Positions 55,990 through 64,000 of a DNA stretch of 64,000 nucleotides are shown here, piece by piece. Within the stretch, counting starts at the first letter, position 1. Each line of letters opens with the position of its first letter. The stretch comes from Erythrobacter sp. (GTDB taxonomy: Bacteria; Pseudomonadota; Alphaproteobacteria; Sphingomonadales; Sphingomonadaceae). A program made the position numbers and the translations under genes. The notes under the pieces were generated by a model. That model worked only from the letters and a program-made list of their open reading frames with translations. It searched no databases and was not told the origin of the DNA. The stretch is from the NCBI GenBank assembly GCA_027311945.1, contig DAICXZ010000014.1, positions 62,001 to 126,000 on the forward strand, read 5' to 3'.

Positions 55990-58635
55990 TCAGAAGTTGT
56001 ATTCGTACTGCAGCCAGATCGAGCGCGGCTTGCCGTTCCAGCCGTATTGGCGGTAGTAGGCGCTGTCCTCGGGGCCGATCTCACCGCGCACCGCGGCGCG
56101 CGAAATGCGCAGGTCCGCCCCCCCCGATGCGCGCTCGTAGTAATCCTCATCGAGGATGTTCACGAGCCGGATCATGAAGCGGTGCTGCTTTTCCTCGCCC
56201 ATGTAATACTGGATCGAGCCGTTGAGCACGAAGTACTCGCCGAAGTTCACATCTGGCAGGACCCGCTGGCCATTCGCATCGACCAGACGCGCAGCCGAGG
56301 TCCCGGCATAGGCCCATTCGGGGCCCTGATAGCGCGGATTGAGCGCAAACACCCAGCGATCGCTCGGCGTCAGGGTGATGAGGCCGGACAGCGCCCATTC
56401 GGGGCGTTCAGCCGACTGGCGGAACTCATTGTCACCTGCAGGCCCCGGCACCACGAAGTCCAGATTGGTGGTGGTGCCATCAAGGCGCGCCGCCACCCCG
56501 TAGACAGGGTTGGGTTCGAGCGATTCACTCTTGGTGAAGGAGATGTCGAACTGCACGAGGTCCAGATCGAGCGCCATATCGACCGTCCAGCCCTTGATGT
56601 CCTGCACCGACAGCTGGTTGACCGCAACGGTCTGGTCACCCGACAGGTTAGCCGCTGCCGCAGTGGCGCAGAAGGCATCGGGCGGCACGATCAGGCTGCG
56701 GTTCGCCTCGATCACGTCGCGGCTCAACTCACCATCGGGCCACACATCGTTGGCATATTCAAGACAGACCGCCTCGACCGCACGATTGGAGAACAGGTTG
56801 GTGATCTCGGTATCGTAATAGCCGACCTCGATGTTGAAGGTGCCGTCGCCGATATGGCCGTTAATGCCCGCACCGACGTTGTAGCTCTCGACCTCCTGTG
56901 GTTGGAGCCCCGGATTGAGGTTAGCGCTGGCACCGAACGCGCCCAGCTCGTTGATCGTGGGCAGGCTGTAGGAAGTGCCGCCATTCCCGCGCAGGTAGAA
57001 GCCGCCGGGCAGCTCCTGCCGCAGGCCAACCTTCCACACGGTCTCGTTGGAAAAGTTGTTGTTGAAGTCGTGGCGGCCTGCGATCGATGCGTTGAAGCCT
57101 TCAAGCAAAGGCAGCGTGAAACGCAGATCGCCGTAAACGCCGGTGGAGCTGAGCGTCACGTCGCGCACGCCGAAGATATCGTCCGAGTTGTCACGGTAGC
57201 TGGTGTTCTGGACGCCCACCACCGTTTCGAACCAGTCGTTCCAGCGATAGGTCAGCCGACCGTTGAGGCCGTAATCCACATAGCTGGACGTGTATTGATC
57301 GCCCTCGCCGATCCCCTTGAAAGGCACCCCGCTGCCGAAGCTCGCCACCGACTGGGTCACGAAGCCCATCGGGTTGCCGATCGGGAACGGGTTGTCGAGC
57401 GTGCCGTAAATCTCGCCCGTTTCGGGATTGACGTAAATGCCTTCCTTGGCCCGCACGTTGGCCCGCCCGAAGTCGAACTGCGGGTTGGTCACACAGCCAG
57501 CGGGCAGGTTGTTCGCAGCGGCGAAAGCCTCGTAATCCGCAGCCGTGGCGAAGCCCCCGGCAGGGGCGCTGCCGCGCACGCCCGCGGGCAAATCCTGAAC
57601 GCGCGGGATCGAGCAGACCAGCGGATCGAGTTCGGTATTGCGCAGTTTGGGCGCCTGGTAATGGCCTTCGACAACCAGCCGCGCCCGGTCGTTCAGCTGG
57701 CTCTTGAAGCTGGCATTGAAGATCGGAAACTCGGTCTTGTTGGGGGCATAGGGCGATGAGTTGGGGAAAGTATCCTCGAAATCCACGCTGGCGAGCTGGA
57801 AGGCGGCGCGCAACTCGGTGTCGGGATTGATCTGCCAGAGATACTTCGCGCCAAGATTGTTGTAGCTGTACGGATATTCGCGGAAGCCGCCCAACTCCAA
57901 CAGGGTGTCCGCAAAGGCGTCGCGATCGAACAGGATGTTCGAATCCGTCTCGTAGGAACGGCCGAACACCATGATCGAATGTTCGCCCTCTTCGCCGATG
58001 GGCAAGGGCACCGACACATTGCCGTAGATCTCGCGGGTTTTGAAGGAACCGCCATAGACGCCGATCTCGCCTTCGAAGCGGCCGTCGGGCTCCTTCGAGT
58101 TGACCGAAACCACGCCCAGGCCGCCGTTGGACCCGAAGTATAGACTCTGGCCGCCGCGGAAGATTTCGACATTGTCGATCATACGCGGATCGATCGCGGT
58201 AGCTGGCCAGATGGTCTCTGAAGGCGAAGAGCGATCGAAGTAAGGAACGCCGTCGACCAGCAACAGGGTGTCGCGGTCGGTCCCACCGTCAATGCGGATC
58301 GTGAACTCGCCTTCATCGGGCGAATAGCCGATGTTCGCACCGCGGATCAGGCCTGCCGCGAGTTCGCCGAAGTTGGTGAAGCCGCCGGTGTCGATCTCGT
58401 CATCGGAAATGATCTGCACCTGTGTGCCGAAATCCACGAAGTCGGCCGCGAGTTCGGTCTGATCGATGTAGACGCGCTGGCCCTCGACGATCACCACGTT
58501 TTCACTGTCATAGTCATTCTGCGCAGGCTGGTCGTCCTCGCGCTGTGCTGACTGACCGGCTTGCGCCAGCGCCAGCGATGAACACGACAAGGACGATGCT
58601 ACCACGAGCAATCGGATTGAACGGCGAACGTGCAT
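55990..58635 (-). CDS. TonB-dependent receptor of organophosphate locus
   Basis: 881 residues with a Sec signal peptide (HVRRSIRLLVVASSLSCSSLALAQ). TonB-box region (ENVVIVEGQRV), plug domain with VDGVPYFDRSS and NVEIFRGGQSLYFGSNGGLGVVSVNSK, and a barrel ending WLQYEYNF. GGAGGGGTAAG precedes ATG 58635. First gene of the minus-strand run to 49689, and divergent from rpiR. Unlike the 1-4 kb receptors, its neighbours point to a phosphate-containing ligand. Confidence 0.95.
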   Translation of the reverse strand: MHVRRSIRLLVVASSLSCSSLALAQAGQSAQREDDQPAQNDYDSENVVIVEGQRVYIDQTELAADFVDFGTQVQIISDDEIDTGGFTNFGELAAGLIRGANIGYSPDEGEFTIRIDGGTDRDTLLLVDGVPYFDRSSPSETIWPATAIDPRMIDNVEIFRGGQSLYFGSNGGLGVVSVNSKEPDGRFEGEIGVYGGSFKTREIYGNVSVPLPIGEEGEHSIMVFGRSYETDSNILFDRDAFADTLLELGGFREYPYSYNNLGAKYLWQINPDTELRAAFQLASVDFEDTFPNSSPYAPNKTEFPIFNASFKSQLNDRARLVVEGHYQAPKLRNTELDPLVCSIPRVQDLPAGVRGSAPAGGFATAADYEAFAAANNLPAGCVTNPQFDFGRANVRAKEGIYVNPETGEIYGTLDNPFPIGNPMGFVTQSVASFGSGVPFKGIGEGDQYTSSYVDYGLNGRLTYRWNDWFETVVGVQNTSYRDNSDDIFGVRDVTLSSTGVYGDLRFTLPLLEGFNASIAGRHDFNNNFSNETVWKVGLRQELPGGFYLRGNGGTSYSLPTINELGAFGASANLNPGLQPQEVESYNVGAGINGHIGDGTFNIEVGYYDTEITNLFSNRAVEAVCLEYANDVWPDGELSRDVIEANRSLIVPPDAFCATAAAANLSGDQTVAVNQLSVQDIKGWTVDMALDLDLVQFDISFTKSESLEPNPVYGVAARLDGTTTNLDFVVPGPAGDNEFRQSAERPEWALSGLITLTPSDRWVFALNPRYQGPEWAYAGTSAARLVDANGQRVLPDVNFGEYFVLNGSIQYYMGEEKQHRFMIRLVNILDEDYYERASGGADLRISRAAVRGEIGPEDSAYYRQYGWNGKPRSIWLQYEYNF

Positions 58636-58790
58636 CTTACCCCTCCTTCGGGTGACCAAGGACGAAAACCCCAACAAGCACGAGCCAAGGCCACTCTCGG
58701 CGCAGCGGGAATTTCCCCTGCGAAACCGAGCCCTCGGCTGCTGCTGTCGGGCTCGCTAACGATTCGATGTGACAGGAAAATGAAAATTAC

Positions 58791-58821
58791 TCAGTTTTAG
58801 AACTGAATAAAATGCGTCATA
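58791..58821. promoter_or_regulatory. Operator-like elements in TonB receptor-rpiR intergenic region
   Basis: TCAGTT-TTAG-AACTGA (58791-58806) is a perfect inverted repeat. TGAATAAAAT starting at 58804 resembles the TGAACAAAACTCAAT motif at 58893, and GCGTCATA (58814-58821) recurs as its reverse complement at 60663-60670 upstream of the HAD gene. Candidate RpiR binding region controlling the receptor operon. Confidence 0.45.
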
Positions 58822-58892
58822 TATATTTCATGTTGAGTGATTAGCCGCCGAAACGTCGGAAATTGGCGGGCTCGGTTCGCCAGAAGCGCGAC

Positions 58893-58907
58893 TGAACAAA
58901 ACTCAAT
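58893..58907 (+). promoter_or_regulatory. Shared 15-base motif upstream of rpiR
   Basis: TGAACAAAACTCAAT, ending 56 bases before the rpiR start. The complement of 60675-60689 (TGAGCAAAATTCAAT) matches at 13 of 15 positions and ends 56 bases before the HAD gene start. Confidence 0.55.
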
Positions 58908-58963
58908 ACTGGCGTTTACCGATATGAGCCTGCATGGTGCGCCAATCCTCAAAAGGAGGCACG

Positions 58964-59848
58964 ATGACCCGCAAGGCACAAAAAGGGCAGAACGGGATTC
59001 GCCCGGTGGAAAATGCGCTGGGCCGGATTCGGATCGCCCAGCCCGGCATGGCCAAGAGCGCCCAGCGCATCGCCCGCTTCATTCTGGAGCGGCCCGAGGA
59101 CGTGGTGGGCATGTCGGTCACCGAGCTGGCCGAAGCGACCGAGGTCAGCGAAGGCAGCGTGATCAACTTCTGCCGCAGCATTGGACTTTCGGGCTTCCAG
59201 CAGATGAAGCTCAGCCTGGCGCAGGAGACTGTGCAGCCGGTCCAGTTCATTCACGAGGACCTCGATCGCGAGGACGATGTCGAGACGATCTGCCGCAAGG
59301 TGTTCCATTCGGGCATGCAGGCGCTGCGTGACACGCTTTCGGTGCTCGATCCCACCTCGCTGATGCGCGCCGTCGAGGTGGTTCGCGCGGCCAAGCGGGT
59401 GGAGGTTTACGGGATCGGCTCCTCGGCCCCGATTGCGGAGGACACCCAATACCGGATGCTGCGCATCGGGCTCGATGTGCGTGCCGTGACGGACAGCCAC
59501 GTCCAGGCCATCAGCGCCTCTCGGTGCGATCCGGATGTGGCCGTGCTCACCATTTCACATAGCGGCGCGACGCATGAAACGGTGGCAGCCACGCGTCTCG
59601 CCAAGGAAGCGGGGGCGAAGACAATCGTCATCACCAATTTCGCGCGCTCCCCGATCCAGGCCCATGCCGACGTGCTTTTGTTCACCATGGCGCGCGAAAC
59701 GCGGTTCCGCACCGAGGCAATGACCAGCCGAATCGCGCAGTTATGCGTGGTCGACGCGCTGATCGCGGCTCTGGCGCTGGCCGACTACGACCGCTCGACC
59801 GAAACGCTCAAGCAGACCTTCGACGTGCTTTCCATCAAGCGCTTCTAG
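58964..59848 (+). CDS. RpiR/MurR-family transcriptional regulator with SIS domain
   Basis: 294 residues: N-terminal HTH_6 helix-turn-helix (~25-100: SAQRIARFILERPEDVVGMSVTELAEATEVSEGSVINFCRSIGLSGFQQMKLSLA) and C-terminal SIS domain (~145-275: YGIGSSAPIAEDTQYR, LTISHSGATHETV, IVITNFARSPIQAHADVLL). SIS domains bind phosphorylated sugars. AAAGGAGG precedes ATG 58964. Divergent from the TonB receptor and convergent with the HAD gene (four-base overlap); likely regulator of both. Confidence 0.93.
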   Translation: MTRKAQKGQNGIRPVENALGRIRIAQPGMAKSAQRIARFILERPEDVVGMSVTELAEATEVSEGSVINFCRSIGLSGFQQMKLSLAQETVQPVQFIHEDLDREDDVETICRKVFHSGMQALRDTLSVLDPTSLMRAVEVVRAAKRVEVYGIGSSAPIAEDTQYRMLRIGLDVRAVTDSHVQAISASRCDPDVAVLTISHSGATHETVAATRLAKEAGAKTIVITNFARSPIQAHADVLLFTMARETRFRTEAMTSRIAQLCVVDALIAALALADYDRSTETLKQTFDVLSIKRF

Positions 59849-60618
59849 CCGTCCGGCCAGGCGATCAGATCCTCCAGCCCAAGGGGCGAACTGCCGCCGA
59901 TCAGGATGGAGCGCATACCGGCGTTTTCCGCCCCCTTGCCATCGGTTGCCGGGTTGTCACCGATCATCACCGCCTCTGCGGGCGCGAGGCCGAGCACTGC
60001 GCAGGCGCGCTCGAACAGGAATGGGCCGGGCTTGCCGATTAGCCGGTGATCTGGCTGATCTTCTCCCGCGCAAGCCTGCAAGGCAGCGAGCAACGCGCCG
60101 GTTTCCGGGACGATCCGCCCCTCCGGCCCCGGGTGGGTCATGTCGGTATTGGCGACGATCAACCTTGCACCACTTCTGATCGCGTTGGCGGCGAGATCGA
60201 GCTTGGCGTAGCTGAAGGTCGCGTCGCGCATCAGCACTACCAGATCGATATCCTGCCGCACCAAGGTGATGCCAAGCTCTCGCGCATAGTCCATCATACG
60301 GGGCGCAGAAAGCAGCAGGACGCGCGCATCCTCTTCAGCGATCGCCCGGATGGTTTCGGCCCCGGCGAGGAAGATACGATCCTGAGGAATGACAAGGCCA
60401 TGCTCCGCCAGCGTCTCTTCGAAATCTGCCGGGAGATGGGTCGAATTGTTCGAGACAATCGCGACCCGCTCCGCGTGTTGCGAAATCAGCAGCCTGGCCA
60501 GCGGCAAGACCTCGTTTCCTATGGCGATACATCCGTCCCAATCCATCAGGATGCCCTTGGCTGTATCGAGCGCTCGGCGTTGCTGGTGGCCGATCGACGC
60601 TGATGCACGTTCCGACAA
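59845..60618 (-). CDS. HAD-IIA (NagD-like) phosphatase
   Basis: 257 residues: motif I MDWDG (Asp26, Asp28), motif II region IVSNNST, motif III IGKPGP and motif IV GDNPATD. This is the NagD/pyridoxal or phosphoglycolate phosphatase type. TTG 60618 is chosen because GGAGAGAG lies five bases upstream; a GTG at 60633 would place the start in front of that site. Expected to dephosphorylate the imported compound in the cytoplasm. Confidence 0.88.
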   Translation of the reverse strand: MSERASASIGHQQRRALDTAKGILMDWDGCIAIGNEVLPLARLLISQHAERVAIVSNNSTHLPADFEETLAEHGLVIPQDRIFLAGAETIRAIAEEDARVLLLSAPRMMDYARELGITLVRQDIDLVVLMRDATFSYAKLDLAANAIRSGARLIVANTDMTHPGPEGRIVPETGALLAALQACAGEDQPDHRLIGKPGPFLFERACAVLGLAPAEAVMIGDNPATDGKGAENAGMRSILIGGSSPLGLEDLIAWPDG

Positions 60619-60674
60619 AGTAACTCTCTCCACACGAACAAGTGGCCAGAGTATTCACAAATTATGACGCTTCA

Positions 60675-60689
60675 ATTGAATTTTGCTCA
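60675..60689 (-). promoter_or_regulatory. Shared 15-base motif upstream of HAD gene
   Basis: On the minus strand TGAGCAAAATTCAAT, 13/15 identical to the motif upstream of rpiR and at the same 56-base distance to the start codon. It overlaps the palindrome TTCAATTGAA (60671-60680). Confidence 0.55.
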
Positions 60690-60706
60690 TTTTTTGAAAG
60701 AGTGCT

Positions 60707-61438
60707 TCAGCTAGTGGGCGAAACCTCAGCGTCTTTCGCTCCCCTCCCCGTTTCGCACAGCGATTGCGCCACGCAGTTCGCGCAGTCGGGGCGGGTCGGG
60801 CGACACCATGTCTGGCCGACCTTTTTCATCAGCAGATGATGCTCGTCATAGTCGGCAGCGCACCATTCGGGCGGCATGACGGGCATGATCGCAGCATAAG
60901 CGCGTGCCGTATCCGCCTTCGCGGGGACGAGCCCCATGCGCTGGAGGATGCGGCGGTGGTGGCTGTCGAGCACCAGCACCGGGCGATCGAGCGTCGAGGC
61001 GTTCATCACCCCGGCCGCGATCTTGCGCCCCACACCGGGCAGTTGTTCCAGCCAGTCCATCGCGTCTTGCGTGCCCATGCCCTGGAGATGCGACAGGTCG
61101 ACCGATCCCCGCCGCGCGATGAGATCGGTGAGCGAGGCTTTCAGCCGCTCCGCCGCGATATTGGGATAGGTCTGAGAGGAAAGCGCATCCTGCAATTGCG
61201 CCAGCGGCGCAGTGGCGACGCTTTCCCAATTGCCATAACGCTTCAGCAAGCGGTCGGTCGCAGAGTTGGAGACTTCGGACTTGGTACGGGCACCGATAAC
61301 GCCCTGCACCAGCACCCATTCCGGAGCCCGCCACTCCGCCGCCGCGCGCTGAATATGCCCGAACCGCTGCACCAGCAGCGGCTGAAGGCGGCGCAGCGTT
61401 TCGGTACGCGGGTCGGGGCCGAGGGAAAGCTGGGTCAT
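60707..61438 (-). CDS. Endonuclease III-like HhH-GPD DNA glycosylase
   Basis: 243 residues. HhH motif LPGVGRKIAAG with catalytic Lys139, catalytic Asp158 in VLVLDSHHRR, and the 4Fe-4S loop Cys212-x6-Cys219-x2-Cys222-x5-Cys228. These are the key residues of Nth-type glycosylases, which remove oxidised pyrimidines. The protein is somewhat diverged from canonical Nth (e.g. DSHHRR rather than DTHV.R), so a paralogous subfamily is possible. Confidence 0.85.
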   Translation of the reverse strand: MTQLSLGPDPRTETLRRLQPLLVQRFGHIQRAAAEWRAPEWVLVQGVIGARTKSEVSNSATDRLLKRYGNWESVATAPLAQLQDALSSQTYPNIAAERLKASLTDLIARRGSVDLSHLQGMGTQDAMDWLEQLPGVGRKIAAGVMNASTLDRPVLVLDSHHRRILQRMGLVPAKADTARAYAAIMPVMPPEWCAADYDEHHLLMKKVGQTWCRPTRPDCANCVAQSLCETGRGAKDAEVSPTS

Positions 61439-61594
61439 CTGTTAAGCGCAATTCTGTCGACACCGGATCATGATCAGATCAACGGCCGGGATGCAATCCA
61501 AACCGGGGCAGCCCGCTGCCGCGAGCAAAATGTTTTCCGGGCCCATCCTAAAAGAACTGGACCACCCGGGCCAGATTCTGCTCAAGCACGCCTC

Positions 61595-61765
61595 GCCATG
61601 GGTTCCCGCTTCGGCGGGGAGCAAAAGGGAAGTCCGGTGCAAGGCCGGCGCTGTTCCCGCAACTGTGACCGGTTAGCCCGGCGCCAACATGCCACTGTCG
61701 CAAGATGGGAAGGCGGCGCCGCAGCGATGATCCGCGAGCCAGGAGACCTGCCCATGGCCGTCTGT
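61595..61765 (+). ncRNA. Cobalamin (AdoCbl/B12) riboswitch
   Basis: Conserved elements in order: GGTTCCCGCTTCGGCGGGGAGC-type start, AAAAGGGAAGTCCGGTGCAAGG (GGGAA near 61627), CGCTGTTCCCGCAACTGTGA (61649-61668), and the B12 box GCCAGGAGACCTGCC (61738-61752). It lies upstream of the BtuB-like receptor, the usual target, so B12 represses receptor synthesis. The expression platform (61770-61887) contains a GGGCGATCGGGGCC-rich hairpin-forming stretch. Confidence 0.95.
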
Positions 61766-61887
61766 CTTTCGCCGGTCGGGAGTTACCGGGCGATCGGGGC
61801 CGAAACCCCCGCGTGACGACATGAACAAGAGGCTTGCGCCTCCGGCTCATTGCCGGATGCATCCTCGTGCGCGAAGGGTTTACGGTT

Positions 61888-63756
61888 TTGAATAAGAACA
61901 TGATTTGCGGTGCGTCGGTCTTGGCGCTTGGCCTGATTCCATACGGGGCATCGGCCCAGACGAGCGATCCGGTCGCCATCGTGGTGACCGCCACCGGCTT
62001 CGAACAGGATCGCACCGAGAGCGGCCAGGCCGTCAGCGTCATCGACGCAAGCACGCTTGAACGGCGTCAAGCCCGGACCGTGGCCGAGGCTCTGCAACAG
62101 GTCCCCTCGGTGCGGGTCAATCGCACAGGCAGCCTCGGTTCGGTGACCGGCGTTTCGCTGCGCGGCGCGGAAACCGGGCAGACCCTTGTGCTGCTCGACG
62201 GCATACGGATCAACGATCCTTCGAGCACCGGCGGCGCCGTCGATTTCGGCAACCTGCTGCTCGGCAACATTCGCCGGATAGAGGTGATGCGCGGGGCCAA
62301 TGCCGTGGCCTATGGTTCGGAAGCGATCGGCGGTGTGATCGACCTGTCGACGAGCGATCCAACTGCGCCGAATGGACTCAGCCTGCGCGCAATGGCAGAG
62401 GCGGGTTCTGCCGAGACTGTGCAGGGCCTTGCCGATCTAGGCTATCGCGATGGAGACCTGCGGCTCGACGCAGGGATTACCGGGCTGAGCACCGCCGGGA
62501 TCAGCAGCGCCGCAGAGCGCTTCGGCGCCAGCGAGCGCGACGGCCTGCGCAACTGGACCGCCCATGCCCGCGCCCAGATGCCGCTGAGCGATGCCGTGGC
62601 GCTGGACCTGCGCGGATATGCCATCGATTCAAAGCTCGAATACGACAGTTTCTTCGGCACGCCTGCCGACAGCGCCGATGTCAGCGAGTTCGGACAGGAA
62701 ACCCTGTATGGCGGGCTTGAGGCGACCAGCTTCGGCGGCGCGCTGACCAGCCGGTTTGCCCTCACCTACCTCACCAATCGGCGCGACTACCGCTCGGCGC
62801 CCGATGCGCCGGTGGACTTCGGCTATCGCGGCGAGACTTTGCGCTTCGAATACAAGGGGAAGCTTGCGCTGGCAGGAATAGGGCACCTGGTGGCCGGTTA
62901 CAGCCACGATACGCCCGAATACCGGTTCTTCGGCTTCGGTTCCGACGAGACGCACAGCGCCGCGACCGACAGTGTGTTCGGCATGCTGACAGTGAAGCCT
63001 GCCCAGCGCCTGAGCCTGTCGGGCGGCGTCCGCTATGACGAGCACAGCGCTTTTGGCGGCATCACCACCCTTGGTGCCAACGCGAACTACGGCCTCGGCG
63101 ACGGCCTGACCCGCCTGCGCGTCGCTTTCGGAGAAGGCTTCAGAACCCCCTCGCTTTACCAGCTTTATGACAGCTACAGCGGCAATGCTGCACTGGCCCC
63201 GGAACGCTCGACCAGTTTCGACGCAGGGATTGACCGTAGCTTCGCGGATGGGCGCGGGCGTGCTTCTCTATCGGCGTTCACCCGCCTCACGCGCGATCAG
63301 ATAGGCTACGATCTGACGACCTACCGTTACACCAACGTCGCCCGTACCCGCTCTCGCGGGGTCGAGGCCGAACTTGCCTTTGCCGCAAGCGAAGGGCTGG
63401 ACCTTGCCCTTGCCTACAGCCTGCTCGACGCGCGCGACCTTTCGATTGGCGCCGAGGAGGCCCGCCTGCCGCGCCGCCCCGTCCATGCCGTCAATCTGTC
63501 GCTCGACAAGACATGGCGCATGGGGCTGTCGCTCGGCACCACCTTGCGCATTGCGAGCGGCTCCACCGATCCTCTGGCCCCGACCGGATCGATCGATGGC
63601 TATACACTGCTCAATCTGCGCGCGCGATGGCAGGCTGCGGAGCAATACCATATCTTCGTGCGCCTCGAAAACGCCTTCGATGCCAGCTACGAAACGGCCT
63701 ATGGCTACGGAACCGAACCGCGCTCGGTCTTCGCGGGCATCCAGCTACGGTACTAG
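61888..63756 (+). CDS. btuB: BtuB-type vitamin B12 TonB-dependent receptor
   Basis: 622 residues, the BtuB size. Signal peptide NKNMICGASVLALGLIPYGASAQ, TonB-box region VAIVVTATGF, plug domain with SVRVNRTGSLGSVTGVSLRGA and VLLDGIRINDPSS, barrel ending IQLRY. TTG 61888 is preferred (GAAGGG ten bases upstream); ATG 61900 is possible. The cobalamin riboswitch in front makes the B12 assignment strong. Imports cobalamin across the outer membrane. Confidence 0.93.
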   Translation: MNKNMICGASVLALGLIPYGASAQTSDPVAIVVTATGFEQDRTESGQAVSVIDASTLERRQARTVAEALQQVPSVRVNRTGSLGSVTGVSLRGAETGQTLVLLDGIRINDPSSTGGAVDFGNLLLGNIRRIEVMRGANAVAYGSEAIGGVIDLSTSDPTAPNGLSLRAMAEAGSAETVQGLADLGYRDGDLRLDAGITGLSTAGISSAAERFGASERDGLRNWTAHARAQMPLSDAVALDLRGYAIDSKLEYDSFFGTPADSADVSEFGQETLYGGLEATSFGGALTSRFALTYLTNRRDYRSAPDAPVDFGYRGETLRFEYKGKLALAGIGHLVAGYSHDTPEYRFFGFGSDETHSAATDSVFGMLTVKPAQRLSLSGGVRYDEHSAFGGITTLGANANYGLGDGLTRLRVAFGEGFRTPSLYQLYDSYSGNAALAPERSTSFDAGIDRSFADGRGRASLSAFTRLTRDQIGYDLTTYRYTNVARTRSRGVEAELAFAASEGLDLALAYSLLDARDLSIGAEEARLPRRPVHAVNLSLDKTWRMGLSLGTTLRIASGSTDPLAPTGSIDGYTLLNLRARWQAAEQYHIFVRLENAFDASYETAYGYGTEPRSVFAGIQLRY

Positions 63757-63776
63757 ACGGCAGAGCAGGCGATTGC

Positions 63777-63820
63777 CGCAGTTCCAGGGGTCGCTTCAGT
63801 CAGCTCCCACTGGAACTGCG
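63777..63820. other. Stem-loop between btuB and guaA
   Basis: Perfect 11-base arms CGCAGTTCCAG (63777-63787) and CTGGAACTGCG (63810-63820), 22-base loop, no T run. Between convergent genes; possible bidirectional termination or mRNA end. Confidence 0.5.
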
Positions 63821-63879
63821 CGCAGTGGCAGATCATACAATGTCCGGCTTGAGATGGAGTGATTCTGGAGTACCAGCAA

Positions 63880-64000
63880 TCACTCCCACTCAATCGTGCC
63901 GGGCGGCTTCGACGTATAGTCGTAGACCACGCGATTGATCCCCTGCACCTCGTTGACGATGCGGGTGGCGCAGTTGGTGAGGAAGGCAGCGTCGAACGGA
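63880..64000 (-). CDS. guaA: GMP synthase (glutamine-hydrolysing), C-terminal end
   Basis: The minus-strand frame entering from the right ends ...[14 protein letters not shown]-stop, the conserved GuaA terminus. Only ~40 residues are visible; the rest lies beyond 64000. Confidence 0.93.
   Translation of the reverse strand, partial: PFDAAFLTNCATRIVNEVQGINRVVYDYTSKPPGTIEWE

Noticed and set aside
55930-57759. 609-residue plus-strand frame opposite the TonB receptor
   Set aside because: Antisense, no domain; the minus-strand receptor has complete plug and barrel features.

Overview
The window is a GC-rich alphaproteobacterial chromosome segment, most likely from Sphingomonadales (Sphingomonadaceae or Erythrobacteraceae). 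The evidence is four TonB-dependent receptors, a GapR-type nucleoid protein, a LigM-type tetrahydrofolate-dependent O-demethylase of the kind known from lignin-degrading sphingomonads, the divergent lysC/ubiG pair, and frequent GTG and TTG starts. I see no rRNA, CRISPR array, integrase or transposase. The only RNA genes are one tRNA-Gly(GCC) and one cobalamin riboswitch.

Layout. 1-16.8 kb is a catabolic region. It has two paralogous TonB receptors, a short MetE-like methyltransferase, a lipid-anchored quinohaemoprotein alcohol dehydrogenase, and an aldehyde dehydrogenase. These are followed by an amidohydrolase, a small phosphatase-like protein, an SDR, an MDR alcohol dehydrogenase, a TauD/TfdA dioxygenase, a VOC protein, the LigM-like O-demethylase and an alpha/beta hydrolase. 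Together they suggest uptake, demethylation and oxidation of a methoxylated (probably aromatic) compound. 16.8-36.4 kb is mostly housekeeping: a globin-coupled chemoreceptor, lysC, ubiG, gdpD, ruvC, yebC, gapR, pyk, cnoX, a LON-domain protein, marC, yggT and argB, plus a Tat-exported GH127 glycosidase and several palindromic intergenic repeats. 36.5-37.75 kb is a short AT-richer insert carrying a DUF488 gene and an overlapping unknown gene. 37.8-49.6 kb carries nrdB and nrdA (separated), a membrane chemoreceptor, nadB, a YqcI/YcgG-DUF1989 pair, an orphan ABC ATPase and small proteins.

49.7-60.6 kb looks like one organophosphate acquisition locus. A TonB receptor, a PHP-type phosphoesterase, a PhnD/PhnC/PhnE-type ABC importer and a Tat-exported phospholipase C lie in one direction. 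An RpiR/SIS regulator is divergent, and a NagD-like HAD phosphatase lies convergent to it. No C-P lyase gene is present. A 15-base motif repeated upstream of rpiR and the HAD gene at identical 56-base spacing supports co-regulation.

60.7-64 kb has an endonuclease III-like gene, a cobalamin riboswitch controlling a BtuB-type receptor, and the 3' end of guaA. The observations most worth following up are the organophosphate locus with its shared operator-like motif, the DUF488-plus-unknown pair, the O-demethylation cluster with a possible dedicated methyl acceptor enzyme, and several very short genes.
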